NCBI RefSeq assembly: GCF_000230975.2
Contig: NC_021172.1
Coordinates: forward strand, 620,001-684,000
DNA length: 64,000 nucleotides
From: Hyphomicrobium denitrificans 1NES1
GTDB taxonomy: Bacteria > Pseudomonadota > Alphaproteobacteria > Rhizobiales > Hyphomicrobiaceae
Direction of reading: 5' to 3'
Shown: positions 57,037 to 64,000 of the stretch, piece by piece
Position numbering within the stretch: the stretch's first letter is position 1
How the letters are laid out: each line of letters starts with the position of its first letter
Translations under genes and position numbers: made by a program
The notes under the pieces: model-generated
What the model saw: the letters and a program-made list of their open reading frames with translations, nothing else
Databases searched by the model: none
What the model was told of the DNA's origin: nothing

Positions 57037-59331
57037 ATGCCAAGTTGGTTATCTGACAGTCTGATCCGGCGGATCCTATTCGGTATCGCGCTATCCGGGA
57101 TCGCGCTGGGCGGACTCGCGTGGCTGTTCGGCCGGCCCTTTTGGGCACAGAGTATCTGGGCCTTCGCGACTTTCCCGGTTATCGCCGGACTGGCAGTGTC
57201 GATTGTTCGCGACCTTGCAGTCGGCCGTTTCGGAGTCGACGCAATCGCCCTTCTTTCCATGAGTGGCGCGCTGCTTCTTGGCGAGAACCTTGCCGGGATC
57301 GTGGTCGCGATCATGTATGCGGGCGGCAATCTGCTTGAAGACTATGCCGTCGGTCGGGCGGAACGAGACCTGAAGACGCTCATCGATCGTGCCCCGCGGA
57401 TTGCACATCGATACTCAGGTCGGCAAGTCCAAGACGTCGCGGTTGATGAAATCACCGTTGGCGATCGGCTTTTGGTGCGAGCGGGTGAAGTTCTTCCGGT
57501 CGATGGAATTCTCGCGTCGGAATTCGGCGCAATTGATGAGGCTGCTGTTACGGGCGAACCTTTGCCCGTTGTCCGGCAGCGTAACGCACCTCTTCGCAGC
57601 GGTTCGGTCAACGCCGGCGAGACGTTCGACATGACAGCAACCACGGTTGCTGGTGAGAGTACGTATGCCGGAATCGTTCGAATGGTCACCGCGGCGCAAA
57701 CTGCAAAGGCGCCCTTTATCCGTGTGGCGGATCGCTTTGCGCTGGCATTGGTGCCCACTACGCTCATACTTGCCGGCGGCGCCTGGCTGTTTTCGGGAGA
57801 TGCGGTTCGCGCGCTCGCCGTGCTCGTGGCCTCCACGCCTTGTCCTCTTATTCTTGCGGCGCCTGTTGCCTTCGTGGCGGGCGTCTCGCGCGCTGCGAGA
57901 GACGGCATACTGATCAAGGGCAGTTCCGCGCTTGAATCATTGGCGCGCACGCACACAGTCATGTTTGATAAAACCGGAACGTTGACTGTTGGCGGCGCCC
58001 GACTCGTGGCTATCGAGACGGCGCCGCATTTTTCCTCCGATGATATCCTGCACTTCGCCGGATCGTTGGAGCAGGCATCCCATAATGTTGTGGCGGGTGC
58101 CATCGTAACGGCCGCTCGTGCTCGCGGCATTGCCCTCGTAGGGCCTGAGAATGTCCGTGAAGCGATGGGCTCCGGCATTGAAGGGCGTGTTGCCGGAAAA
58201 TTGGTGAAAGCGGGTTCTGACAAGTTTGTCTTCGGACACGCTAAGCTTCAGCCTTGGGCTGTCCGGGTTCTGCGAAGGGCATCCTGGCGTTCCGCTTTAA
58301 GCGTTTTCGTTTCCGTTGATGAGCAACCTATCGGGGCCCTGCTTCTTGCCGACGAGCTTCGCCGTGAAACGCCGAGAGCCATTCAGGCACTTAGGATGTC
58401 TGGAATTAAGCGCATTGTGATGGTGACGGGAGATCGGGCGGATGCGGCTGAGACAATCGGTGCGGCATTGGATATCGATGCGGTACTTGCCGACCGAGTG
58501 CCTTCCGATAAGGTCGAGGCCGTAGCGGTAGAGCGGCGTTTGCATCCGACCATTATGGTCGGTGATGGCATCAACGATGCGCCGGCCCTGGCGGCGGCTG
58601 ACGTCGGCGTAGCGATGGGCGCGAGGGGTGCCAGCGCTTCGTCGGAAGCGGCCGACGTCGTCATCTTGGTGGATCGCCTTGATAGAGTTGCGGACGCGGT
58701 AACCATTGCCCGGAGGGCATATGGCATAGCCTTGCAGAGTATCTTTATCGGATTGGGGCTTTCCGGTATCGCAATGGTTGCCGCCGCCTTCGGATTGCTA
58801 TCGCCTGTCGCAGGCGCGGTATCGCAGGAATTGATCGATGTGGCGGTGATTCTGAATGCCCTACGGGCACTTTCTCGGGACCGCCGCATGGGCAAGAGCG
58901 CTCTTCCGCGATCGGCGATACGTGAGCTCGAACAAGATCACGAAGTCCTCAATGAAGCTTTGAACAGGTTACGGGAAATCGCCGACAATCTCGACGACGT
59001 ACCGAAAGACATTGCGACGAGCCTCGTCAGCGAGGCACATCAAATTGTCACAAAGCGAGTCGTGGAGCACGAGCGTGAAGATGAGATGGTTGTCTACCCT
59101 CGCCTCAATCGCTCGCTGGGCAGCAATCCCGCTCTTGCGGCCATGAGCCGGGCGCATCGAGAAATTTTGCATCTCTCGCGACTCCTATCCCGGCTGACAG
59201 ATGACATGACAGTCGAAAACGTCGACCGGTACTTTATTCGCGATGCCCAGCGAATTATCGAATCGATCGAAGCGCTCGTCCGGATGCATAACGCGCAGGA
59301 GGAAGATATCTACGAACACGCGTCGATCTGA
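57037..59331 (+). CDS. P1B-5-type metal ATPase with C-terminal hemerythrin domain
   Basis: A 764-residue inner-membrane metal pump. It has the actuator motif AVTGEPLPV, phosphorylation loop MFDKTGTLTVGG and hinge MVGDGINDAPAL. The metal-site motif STPCPL in the transmembrane segment is the TPC signature of P1B-5 pumps (Ni/Fe exporters such as S. meliloti Nia). The nucleotide-site His-Pro of P1B pumps is His-Asn (ASHNVVA). No N-terminal metal domain is present. Residues about 628-764 form a hemerythrin fold: His635, His678 (HEREDE), His707 and His751 with nearby acidic residues, able to bind a di-iron O2 or redox site. ATG 57037 has GAGGA six bases upstream. An FNR-like box precedes it. Confidence 0.88.
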   Translation: MPSWLSDSLIRRILFGIALSGIALGGLAWLFGRPFWAQSIWAFATFPVIAGLAVSIVRDLAVGRFGVDAIALLSMSGALLLGENLAGIVVAIMYAGGNLLEDYAVGRAERDLKTLIDRAPRIAHRYSGRQVQDVAVDEITVGDRLLVRAGEVLPVDGILASEFGAIDEAAVTGEPLPVVRQRNAPLRSGSVNAGETFDMTATTVAGESTYAGIVRMVTAAQTAKAPFIRVADRFALALVPTTLILAGGAWLFSGDAVRALAVLVASTPCPLILAAPVAFVAGVSRAARDGILIKGSSALESLARTHTVMFDKTGTLTVGGARLVAIETAPHFSSDDILHFAGSLEQASHNVVAGAIVTAARARGIALVGPENVREAMGSGIEGRVAGKLVKAGSDKFVFGHAKLQPWAVRVLRRASWRSALSVFVSVDEQPIGALLLADELRRETPRAIQALRMSGIKRIVMVTGDRADAAETIGAALDIDAVLADRVPSDKVEAVAVERRLHPTIMVGDGINDAPALAAADVGVAMGARGASASSEAADVVILVDRLDRVADAVTIARRAYGIALQSIFIGLGLSGIAMVAAAFGLLSPVAGAVSQELIDVAVILNALRALSRDRRMGKSALPRSAIRELEQDHEVLNEALNRLREIADNLDDVPKDIATSLVSEAHQIVTKRVVEHEREDEMVVYPRLNRSLGSNPALAAMSRAHREILHLSRLLSRLTDDMTVENVDRYFIRDAQRIIESIEALVRMHNAQEEDIYEHASI

Positions 59332-59457
59332 AAATAGCTTCAATGCTGGCGATTTCGATCACTTGGAATCGCTCAGCGAGATCGCCGTCGCGTGGCATAG
59401 CGATGGAATTCGGGCTCATATCGATAGCCATTACGATGAGTTGGTATGAGCTGGCAC

Positions 59458-59476
59458 CAGCGCCATTCGGGCGCTG
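59458..59476. terminator. Terminator-like hairpin between convergent genes
   Basis: CAGCGCC-ATTCG-GGCGCTG lies between the ATPase stop and the regulator stop. The stem is 7 bp and there is no T-run, so efficiency is doubtful. Confidence 0.4.
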
Positions 59477-59482
59477 AATAGG

Positions 59483-60829
59483 CTACGCCGTCGATACGAT
59501 CGACGGCTCCAGCGCGTCTACCGCGTCGTGAAGAGATCTTCGGCTGCTTTGATCGAGACCCAACGCCTCAAACGTTCGCTCAAGATATCCGAGAAAAACC
59601 TTCCAATCGCTGGCGTTGATCGGAAGATGCGCGTGAGCGCTCACCATATCTCGCCCAGCATATCGCGTCGGCCCCCCGAGCTCGGAGCAAAGGTACTGAA
59701 TGAGAAGTTTCTCTTCTTGTCGTATGCCGACCATGCTTCGATCGGACCAGAAGCGGCCAACCTGGGGATCGGCTTGCATTCGACCAAGGAGATCGCGAGC
59801 CAATGCCGTGATCGTCGCTCGTCCTCCAATCCGCAAATAAAGCGAGTTTGGCGCTGGGCGCCGGATATCCAAAGCCTTGAGACGGGAGGCCAGGGTCGAT
59901 GGATTCATCTGCAGGAGGTTTGCAGCACCGCCTTTGCCGGACACGCGCCATTTTGCAGCTTCTAGTGCGGCAATGAGATTATTGCGTTCGAAAGCCAGAA
60001 CCTCCTCGGCGGTGACATAATCTCCGTCAATCGTTTCGGCCGGCGTACGGGGGAGGGCCGCCGCCCTTGGCTTCGGACTTGGTGGCAGGACTGCATCCAA
60101 ATCTGACGCGTTACCAAGGATAATTACGCGTTCGAGCACGTTGCGCAGCTCGCGGATATTGCCTGGCCAATCGTAAGCACGAAGCTGCCGCACTTGCTGC
60201 TTTGAAAGACGCGGCGGCTTGCGCCGCAGGCGGCCCGCAATCTCGACGAGAAAATGATCCGACAGCAATCCGATGTCGTCGGCTCGCTCTCGCAGGGGAG
60301 GCACCTCGATCGGGAATGTGCTGAGCCTGTAATAGAGATCAGGCCGAAATCTTCCGGAAGCGGCATCCGCAGCCAAGCAGCGATTCGTTGCTGCAATCAC
60401 TCGGACATCAACCTGCCGGGTTTGATCGTCGCCAACGCGCTCGAACGACATTTGCTGGAGTGCGCGGAGCAGCTTTCCCTGTAGCTCAGGCGGAATCTCT
60501 CCAACTTCGTCGAGAAACAGTGTTCCTTGATGCGCGGTTTCGAGACGCCCTTTCCGGTCACGTGTCGCGCCGCTGAAGGCTCCTCTTACGTGCCCAAAAA
60601 ATTCGCTTTCGAATAGGTCTCTCGGAACGGCTGCGCAATTCACCACCACAAGGGGTTGGCGTGCACGTCGGCTGTGCTCATGGATTCGTCTGGCGATGAG
60701 TTCTTTGCCAACACCGGACTCTCCGAGGACGAGTACGGTGGCATCGGTCATCGCAACCGCGTCTGCGCGCGCCACACACTGCAGAAGGGTTCGGCTTTGA
60801 CCGATAATCGAGGAACCTGCATCGATCAT
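59483..60829 (-). CDS. Sigma-54 activator with C-terminal truncated-globin domain
   Basis: A 448-residue regulator. The AAA+ core starts at once, without a receiver, GAF or PAS domain: Walker A GESGVGKE (36-43), sigma-54 contact loop GAFSGA (83-88, Ser for the usual Thr), Walker B LFLDEVGE, and R-finger region FRPDLYYRL. A FIS-type helix-turn-helix follows (about 282-323). Residues about 328-425 read as a truncated hemoglobin: YLRIGGRATITALARDLL, DPQVGRFW with Phe360 at the CD1 position, LGGPTRYAGRDM, and His399 (SAHAHL) at the proximal heme-ligand position. A heme-bound C-terminal sensor for O2 or NO would control ATPase activity in trans. I know no characterised protein with this order. It is convergent with the hemerythrin-ATPase. 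Confidence 0.85.
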   Translation of the reverse strand: MIDAGSSIIGQSRTLLQCVARADAVAMTDATVLVLGESGVGKELIARRIHEHSRRARQPLVVVNCAAVPRDLFESEFFGHVRGAFSGATRDRKGRLETAHQGTLFLDEVGEIPPELQGKLLRALQQMSFERVGDDQTRQVDVRVIAATNRCLAADAASGRFRPDLYYRLSTFPIEVPPLRERADDIGLLSDHFLVEIAGRLRRKPPRLSKQQVRQLRAYDWPGNIRELRNVLERVIILGNASDLDAVLPPSPKPRAAALPRTPAETIDGDYVTAEEVLAFERNNLIAALEAAKWRVSGKGGAANLLQMNPSTLASRLKALDIRRPAPNSLYLRIGGRATITALARDLLGRMQADPQVGRFWSDRSMVGIRQEEKLLIQYLCSELGGPTRYAGRDMVSAHAHLPINASDWKVFLGYLERTFEALGLDQSSRRSLHDAVDALEPSIVSTA

Positions 60830-60890
60830 TTACGAAAATTCGCAAGCAGTTATGATTTTTCACGATACCGCTGTTGCGAGTTTTCGTAAA
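60829..60890. promoter_or_regulatory. Inverted repeat at the globin-regulator start, likely enhancer/operator
   Basis: TTTACGAAAATTCGCAA (60829-60845) and TTGCGAGTTTTCGTAAA (60874-60890) are inverted copies matching at 16 of 17 positions with a 28-bp spacer. One arm abuts the regulator's start codon, so binding would repress its own gene. The pair lies 73-134 bp upstream of a sigma-54-like promoter, a usual distance for activator sites. Confidence 0.6.
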
Positions 60891-60962
60891 TGCATCGCCG
60901 TGAATCAGGAAGCGCAGCAGTAAGTACATCATAATACAGAAGATTTTCTGCCTGCACGGCCA

Positions 60963-60978
60963 TGGCACGCGAAATGCT
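60963..60978 (+). promoter_or_regulatory. Sigma-54 (-24/-12) promoter before the secreted cupin gene
   Basis: TGGCACG-CGAA-ATGCT matches the consensus TGGCACG-N4-TTGCW with one mismatch. Transcription would start near 60990, about 30 bp before the ATG at 61022. The divergent gene encodes a sigma-54 activator. Confidence 0.55.
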
Positions 60979-61021
60979 CTGGGCACTTGCGCGAAGTGAG
61001 GCCCAAGGGAGAGATACGTGC

Positions 61022-61507
61022 ATGCTCAAAACATCGATTTTTTTATCAGCGCTTTTTCTGACTGCGCAAAGCGCCAGCGCGGCCGAGATCGGTTCTAATC
61101 TTCAGCCGCTCTCCTTCGGCAAGGATCAAACGATCGTCGATATCAGCAAGGCTGTTTGGGGCCCGCTCAAGGTTGATGGGCTACCGGAGGGAGGAGAGAT
61201 TGCCGTGCTCCGGGGCGATCTTTCCAAGGGTGACGCCGAAGTGCTTCTGCGGTTTCCGCCCGGTTATAGGGTTCCCAATCATAGCCATACATCGGATGAA
61301 CTTTATCTCTGGCTGAGCGGTTCATTCACCCTCATCGCGCACGATGGGACGAAGACGGTTTTCAACGGACCAGCGTATATCAGCTTTCCCGGCAACGCTC
61401 CGCCACATGGCCTCGAATGTGGAGCGGCCGCACCGTGTGTGCTCTATCTCAAGTATTCCCGACCATTCGACATCCAATATTTTCCGGAACCGCCGCCGAA
61501 AAGATAG
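61022..61507 (+). CDS. Exported cupin-domain protein
   Basis: A 161-residue periplasmic protein. The signal peptide ends ASAA (residue 20). A single cupin fold follows: FPPGYRVPNHSHTSDELYLWLSGSF in continuous order gives the metal motif HSH-x(4)-E, with the second motif near FPGNAPPHGLEC. This is a complete metal-binding cupin. The function is unknown; small exported cupins of this type resemble ChrR-like and DUF4437-type proteins. GGGAGAG lies eight bases before ATG 61022. A sigma-54-like promoter suggests it is the target of the globin-containing activator. Confidence 0.82.
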   Translation: MLKTSIFLSALFLTAQSASAAEIGSNLQPLSFGKDQTIVDISKAVWGPLKVDGLPEGGEIAVLRGDLSKGDAEVLLRFPPGYRVPNHSHTSDELYLWLSGSFTLIAHDGTKTVFNGPAYISFPGNAPPHGLECGAAAPCVLYLKYSRPFDIQYFPEPPPKR

Positions 61508-61550
61508 TCCATGAGGACGAGCTTCTCGATGGAAGAGGAAGGGAAGGCAA

Positions 61551-62024
61551 ATGGGGATAAGGAGCGCGACCAATCGCGTCGGGGTGTTCGCCGTGTGCGC
61601 AATGGCGTTCACGCAGACCACGGCGCAGGGTACTGGCTTGACCCATGTCCTGCAGCCCGGCAGCTACCAAGTCGAAGTAATTGCCGAAGACCCCGCGACT
61701 GGGCGACAGCGAACGGTCCGACGCGTAGAGCGATGTCTCGAAGCGTCGGCGATCGTCAACCATGAAATCTTTGCCATATTGAGCGACATACCTGCATCGG
61801 CGTGCCCCAAATATGAGGTTTGTGCCGGCGAGACGCGCACCGGCTTTATCGCGCAATGCGCACCTGCCAATCCATCTACTGCCGTCGGCATGTTTGCTCT
61901 CGAGAGCTCCGCCTTCCGCGGCCGAATCGAGGTCAAGGACGCAACTGGCAAAGTGACGAACGTCGAAATCCAATATGGCCTGCGGACTGGGGCATGCAAT
62001 GCGCCAGCGTCGTCGCCGCAATGA
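61551..62024 (+). CDS. Exported protein of unknown function (DUF3617-like)
   Basis: A 157-residue protein with a signal peptide (cleavage near TTAQG, residue 27). LQPGSYQVEVIAEDPATG and later cysteines in CLEAS, ACPKYEVC and AQCAP recall the DUF3617 beta-barrel family, but the match is loose. It begins 43 bp after the cupin stop with AAGG close to the ATG, so the two are probably cotranscribed. The function is unknown. Confidence 0.7.
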   Translation: MGIRSATNRVGVFAVCAMAFTQTTAQGTGLTHVLQPGSYQVEVIAEDPATGRQRTVRRVERCLEASAIVNHEIFAILSDIPASACPKYEVCAGETRTGFIAQCAPANPSTAVGMFALESSAFRGRIEVKDATGKVTNVEIQYGLRTGACNAPASSPQ

Positions 62025-62041
62025 ATGGACATGGGCGTTGC

Positions 62042-63580
62042 TTAGCGACTATCTTTCCCGAGTGCATGCACCACGCAGGCAGCGACATGTGCCGGCTCGC
62101 CACGAGCGGATGTTTCAATCCATCCTGTGGGCTCGCGCTTATGCGTGGCCTGCAGCCGGACGACGTCGGCTGTCGCATCGGAGACATCATTGCATCTCGC
62201 CTCCACACGCTTAAGGAGCATTGCGGTCGGCGCGTCGAGCCAAATGCCTGTGAACGATACTCCGGCATTGCGCGCGCAGCTTGCGATCCGATTGCGGTCC
62301 GCTTCACGGTCGAATACGGCTTCCGCAAGCACCGCGTGGCCGGACGTCAGAATCGCCGCCGCTTCGTCGGCCTGGGTAGCATAGACCTTCTCCGTGATTT
62401 CGCTGCGATAGGCTTCGGTCGGCAATCGCGTTTCGGCGGAGACATGGAAAAGGCGCTTGCGAATACGATCGCTGGCGAGCACGCAGGCGCCCGGCGCTTC
62501 GCCTACGCGATCGGCTATCATCGCGGCGATTGTCGATTTGCCCGTGCCGCTTAGGCCACCGATGGCGACGAGCCGGGCGGGCCGCGGCGCAAGCAGCGAC
62601 TGTGCTAACTCAAGATACTCTTTTGCTTGTGTGGCGATGCCTTCACCCATCGGTCCAAGGGTCTGACTTTGGGTCGCCAGAACATGCGCGCGGATCGAAG
62701 ATCTCACCGCCATGAAGAACGGCAAGAGAGCGATACCGTCGGCCTCGTCCGCCTCATCGAAATAGCGGTTGAAGACGAGATTAGCGGCCGACCTCTCCCC
62801 ACAATGCCAGAGGTCCATCAGGAGAAATGCGAGGTCATAAAGTACATCGATTGTCGCTATGGCATCGTCGAATTCGATGCAATCAAATAGCGTCGGAGCA
62901 TTGTCCACGAGGCAGATATTACCCAGATGGAGGTCGCCGTGGCAGTGGCGCACCTTGCCTGCCATCGCGCGGGAATCGAGAAGATCGCGACGGCGGTCGA
63001 GAGCCGCGCTCAATGCTCTGTTCAGTGAGGCTAGGCTTGCACTTGGGAAAATGTCTGTCGTCGCGAAGGCCGCGGCGTTGATGGCGAGCACATTGGCCAT
63101 AATTGCAGCGCCGGTGTTTTTCCGGTTTGCCACTGCAGCGGCGTGAAAACGCGCAATGGAGCGCGCCGTCGCCGTTAGAAGCGTCGGCGTCAGCATTCCT
63201 CTCTTCGCAAGCCGGTCGAACAACGTGCTCTCGTCAAAGCGCAACATCTCCACGACCGCGTCGATGAGACGGCCCTCTCCATCGAGCGCGAGCGATCCGT
63301 CAGGCTCGGCCGTGATACGGCGGACGCCGAGATAGATCGCCGGTGCGGTTCGCCGGTTAAGCTCCACCTCGCGGCGGCATGCTGCGAGACGCCGATCTGC
63401 GGTCGAGAAATCGACGTATGGCAGCTTTACAGCGCGCTTCAGCTTAAATGCACGAGGCCCGATCAGCAGGATGATGGAGATATGCGTCTTGATGATTGTA
63501 ACATCCGATGGCGCTAAACCATGCGTTCTTGGGTCCTTTAGCAGATTGATCGTAGCGGCCTGATTATCCTCGAGCGGCAT
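62042..63580 (-). CDS. Aminoglycoside-phosphotransferase-like domain fused to AAA/zeta-type kinase
   Basis: A 512-residue fusion. Residues about 1-320 form an APH/choline-kinase-like domain with Brenner motif CHGDLHLGNICLVD and metal motif FDCIEFDD. Residues about 335-500 form a P-loop kinase (GGLSGTGKSTIAAMIA, ASDRIRKRLF) of the AAA_33/zeta family. Such bifunctional proteins are widespread and uncharacterised; there is no reason to infer antibiotic resistance. ATG 63580 has GGAAG upstream; frames extending to 63766 lack a ribosome site. It is convergent with the DUF3617-like gene (17-bp gap). Confidence 0.85.
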   Translation of the reverse strand: MPLEDNQAATINLLKDPRTHGLAPSDVTIIKTHISIILLIGPRAFKLKRAVKLPYVDFSTADRRLAACRREVELNRRTAPAIYLGVRRITAEPDGSLALDGEGRLIDAVVEMLRFDESTLFDRLAKRGMLTPTLLTATARSIARFHAAAVANRKNTGAAIMANVLAINAAAFATTDIFPSASLASLNRALSAALDRRRDLLDSRAMAGKVRHCHGDLHLGNICLVDNAPTLFDCIEFDDAIATIDVLYDLAFLLMDLWHCGERSAANLVFNRYFDEADEADGIALLPFFMAVRSSIRAHVLATQSQTLGPMGEGIATQAKEYLELAQSLLAPRPARLVAIGGLSGTGKSTIAAMIADRVGEAPGACVLASDRIRKRLFHVSAETRLPTEAYRSEITEKVYATQADEAAAILTSGHAVLAEAVFDREADRNRIASCARNAGVSFTGIWLDAPTAMLLKRVEARCNDVSDATADVVRLQATHKREPTGWIETSARGEPAHVAACVVHALGKDSR

Positions 63581-63906
63581 ATGCGTCTGCTTCCTTACCG
63601 TTCGCGGCGCAGTGCGGTTTCGACTGCACGACCTTTGTACGCTATCATGACGGCTTGCATAATGAAGCGCTCGACCTGTGCGCAAAGCATAAACTTGGTG
63701 TGTCGCGCATGATATCTGATAAGCTGCGCGAGCTTTAGTAACGCGGTACAGGGCGACGAGCGACAAACGGGGGAGGGAAGCATCGTATGCTGGGGCATGC
63801 GTTGGCTAATCCAAAATAGGCCGCTTCCTTCGAGAAAAAAGAAGTATTAGGCTGCGCGCAACCTGATCGGCATACGACGATGCGCCGGTCCTCTGGTGCC
63901 AAAAAT
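63581..63906. other. Intergenic stretch without a supported gene
   Basis: About 325 bp upstream of the kinase fusion. No ribosome-site-preceded frame is visible. It should contain the kinase promoter. Confidence 0.4.
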
Positions 63907-63943
63907 CAAATAACGTCTGCGCTTTTCGCGTAGGCGTTATTTG
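63907..63943. terminator. Strong terminator-like hairpin near the right edge
   Basis: CAAATAACG and CGTTATTTG continue inward through two G-U pairs to a 15-bp stem with a CTTTT loop. TTTTG follows on the plus strand and ATTTTTGG on the minus strand, so it could end transcription from either side, including a gene beyond the right edge. Confidence 0.65.
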
Positions 63944-64000
63944 TTTTGCGGCTAGTTAGAGACCACGGCGTGTTACCGCATTGCCAAGCCAATTGGTATG

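Noticed and set aside
62042..63580. Aminoglycoside resistance gene
   Set aside because: The APH-like fold is shared with many small-molecule kinases and is fused here to a P-loop kinase, a widespread housekeeping-type architecture.

Overview
The window looks like the chromosome of a methylotrophic alphaproteobacterium, most probably Hyphomicrobium or a close relative. The strongest pointer is a 736-residue protein at 28103-30313 that I recognise as close to the dimethylamine dehydrogenase of Hyphomicrobium. Supporting it are a formate-tetrahydrofolate ligase with FolD (serine-cycle C1 assimilation), a PHA synthase, and many FixL/FixK-, Mla- and DUF1236-type genes typical of Hyphomicrobiales. 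I see no rRNA, tRNA, CRISPR array, insertion sequence or phage gene.

Region 1 (1-27.6 kb) reads as an oxygen-limitation and stress-survival block. It holds PHA synthase (partial), an acyl-CoA synthetase/acetyltransferase fusion, a MgtA-type ATPase, a soluble FixL-like heme-PAS hybrid kinase, Hsp20, an OmpR-type regulator and a FixK-like regulator. It continues with a PCMT/erythromycin-esterase-like fusion, a double Usp, three small c-type cytochromes, an Mla lipid transporter, two zinc alcohol dehydrogenases, a hibernation factor and a YhiI-RbbA-YhhJ-type ABC system. FNR/FixK-like 14-mers (TTGA-N6-TCAA type) lie 60-105 bp before many of these starts, so the FixL-like kinase and FixK-like regulator may control the block.

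Region 2 (27.7-39 kb) has dimethylamine dehydrogenase with a downstream cupin, a membrane PAS protein divergent from a NarX/NarL-like two-component pair, a porin, a decayed reading frame, folD and ftfL. The dimethylamine dehydrogenase Shine-Dalgarno sits inside a perfect hairpin.

Region 3 (39-47.5 kb) is less dense. It contains a frameshifted cytoplasmic chemoreceptor fused to a solute-binding domain, a tiny membrane protein, an Hsp20-Lon pair, a DUF1236-like protein and a conserved protein of unknown function.

Region 4 (47.5-56.5 kb) is an amine-utilisation cluster. It has an APC permease, an XRE-cupin regulator, a glutamine-synthetase-like ligase with mgsABC (N-methylglutamate synthase), a PuuB-like FAD oxidoreductase and a RidA protein. 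Four related 15-bp palindromes in the two divergent promoters are probably the regulator's operators. Dimethylamine dehydrogenase would yield methylamine and formaldehyde, this cluster could take up the methylamine (or another amine) through gamma-glutamyl intermediates, and FtfL/FolD would route the C1 units.

Region 5 (56.5-64 kb) carries a P1B-5-type metal ATPase with a C-terminal hemerythrin domain. Convergent with it is a sigma-54 activator with a C-terminal truncated-globin domain, an unusual architecture. Divergent from the activator, behind a near-perfect inverted repeat and a -24/-12 promoter, are a secreted cupin and a second secreted protein. A phosphotransferase/kinase fusion ends the window.
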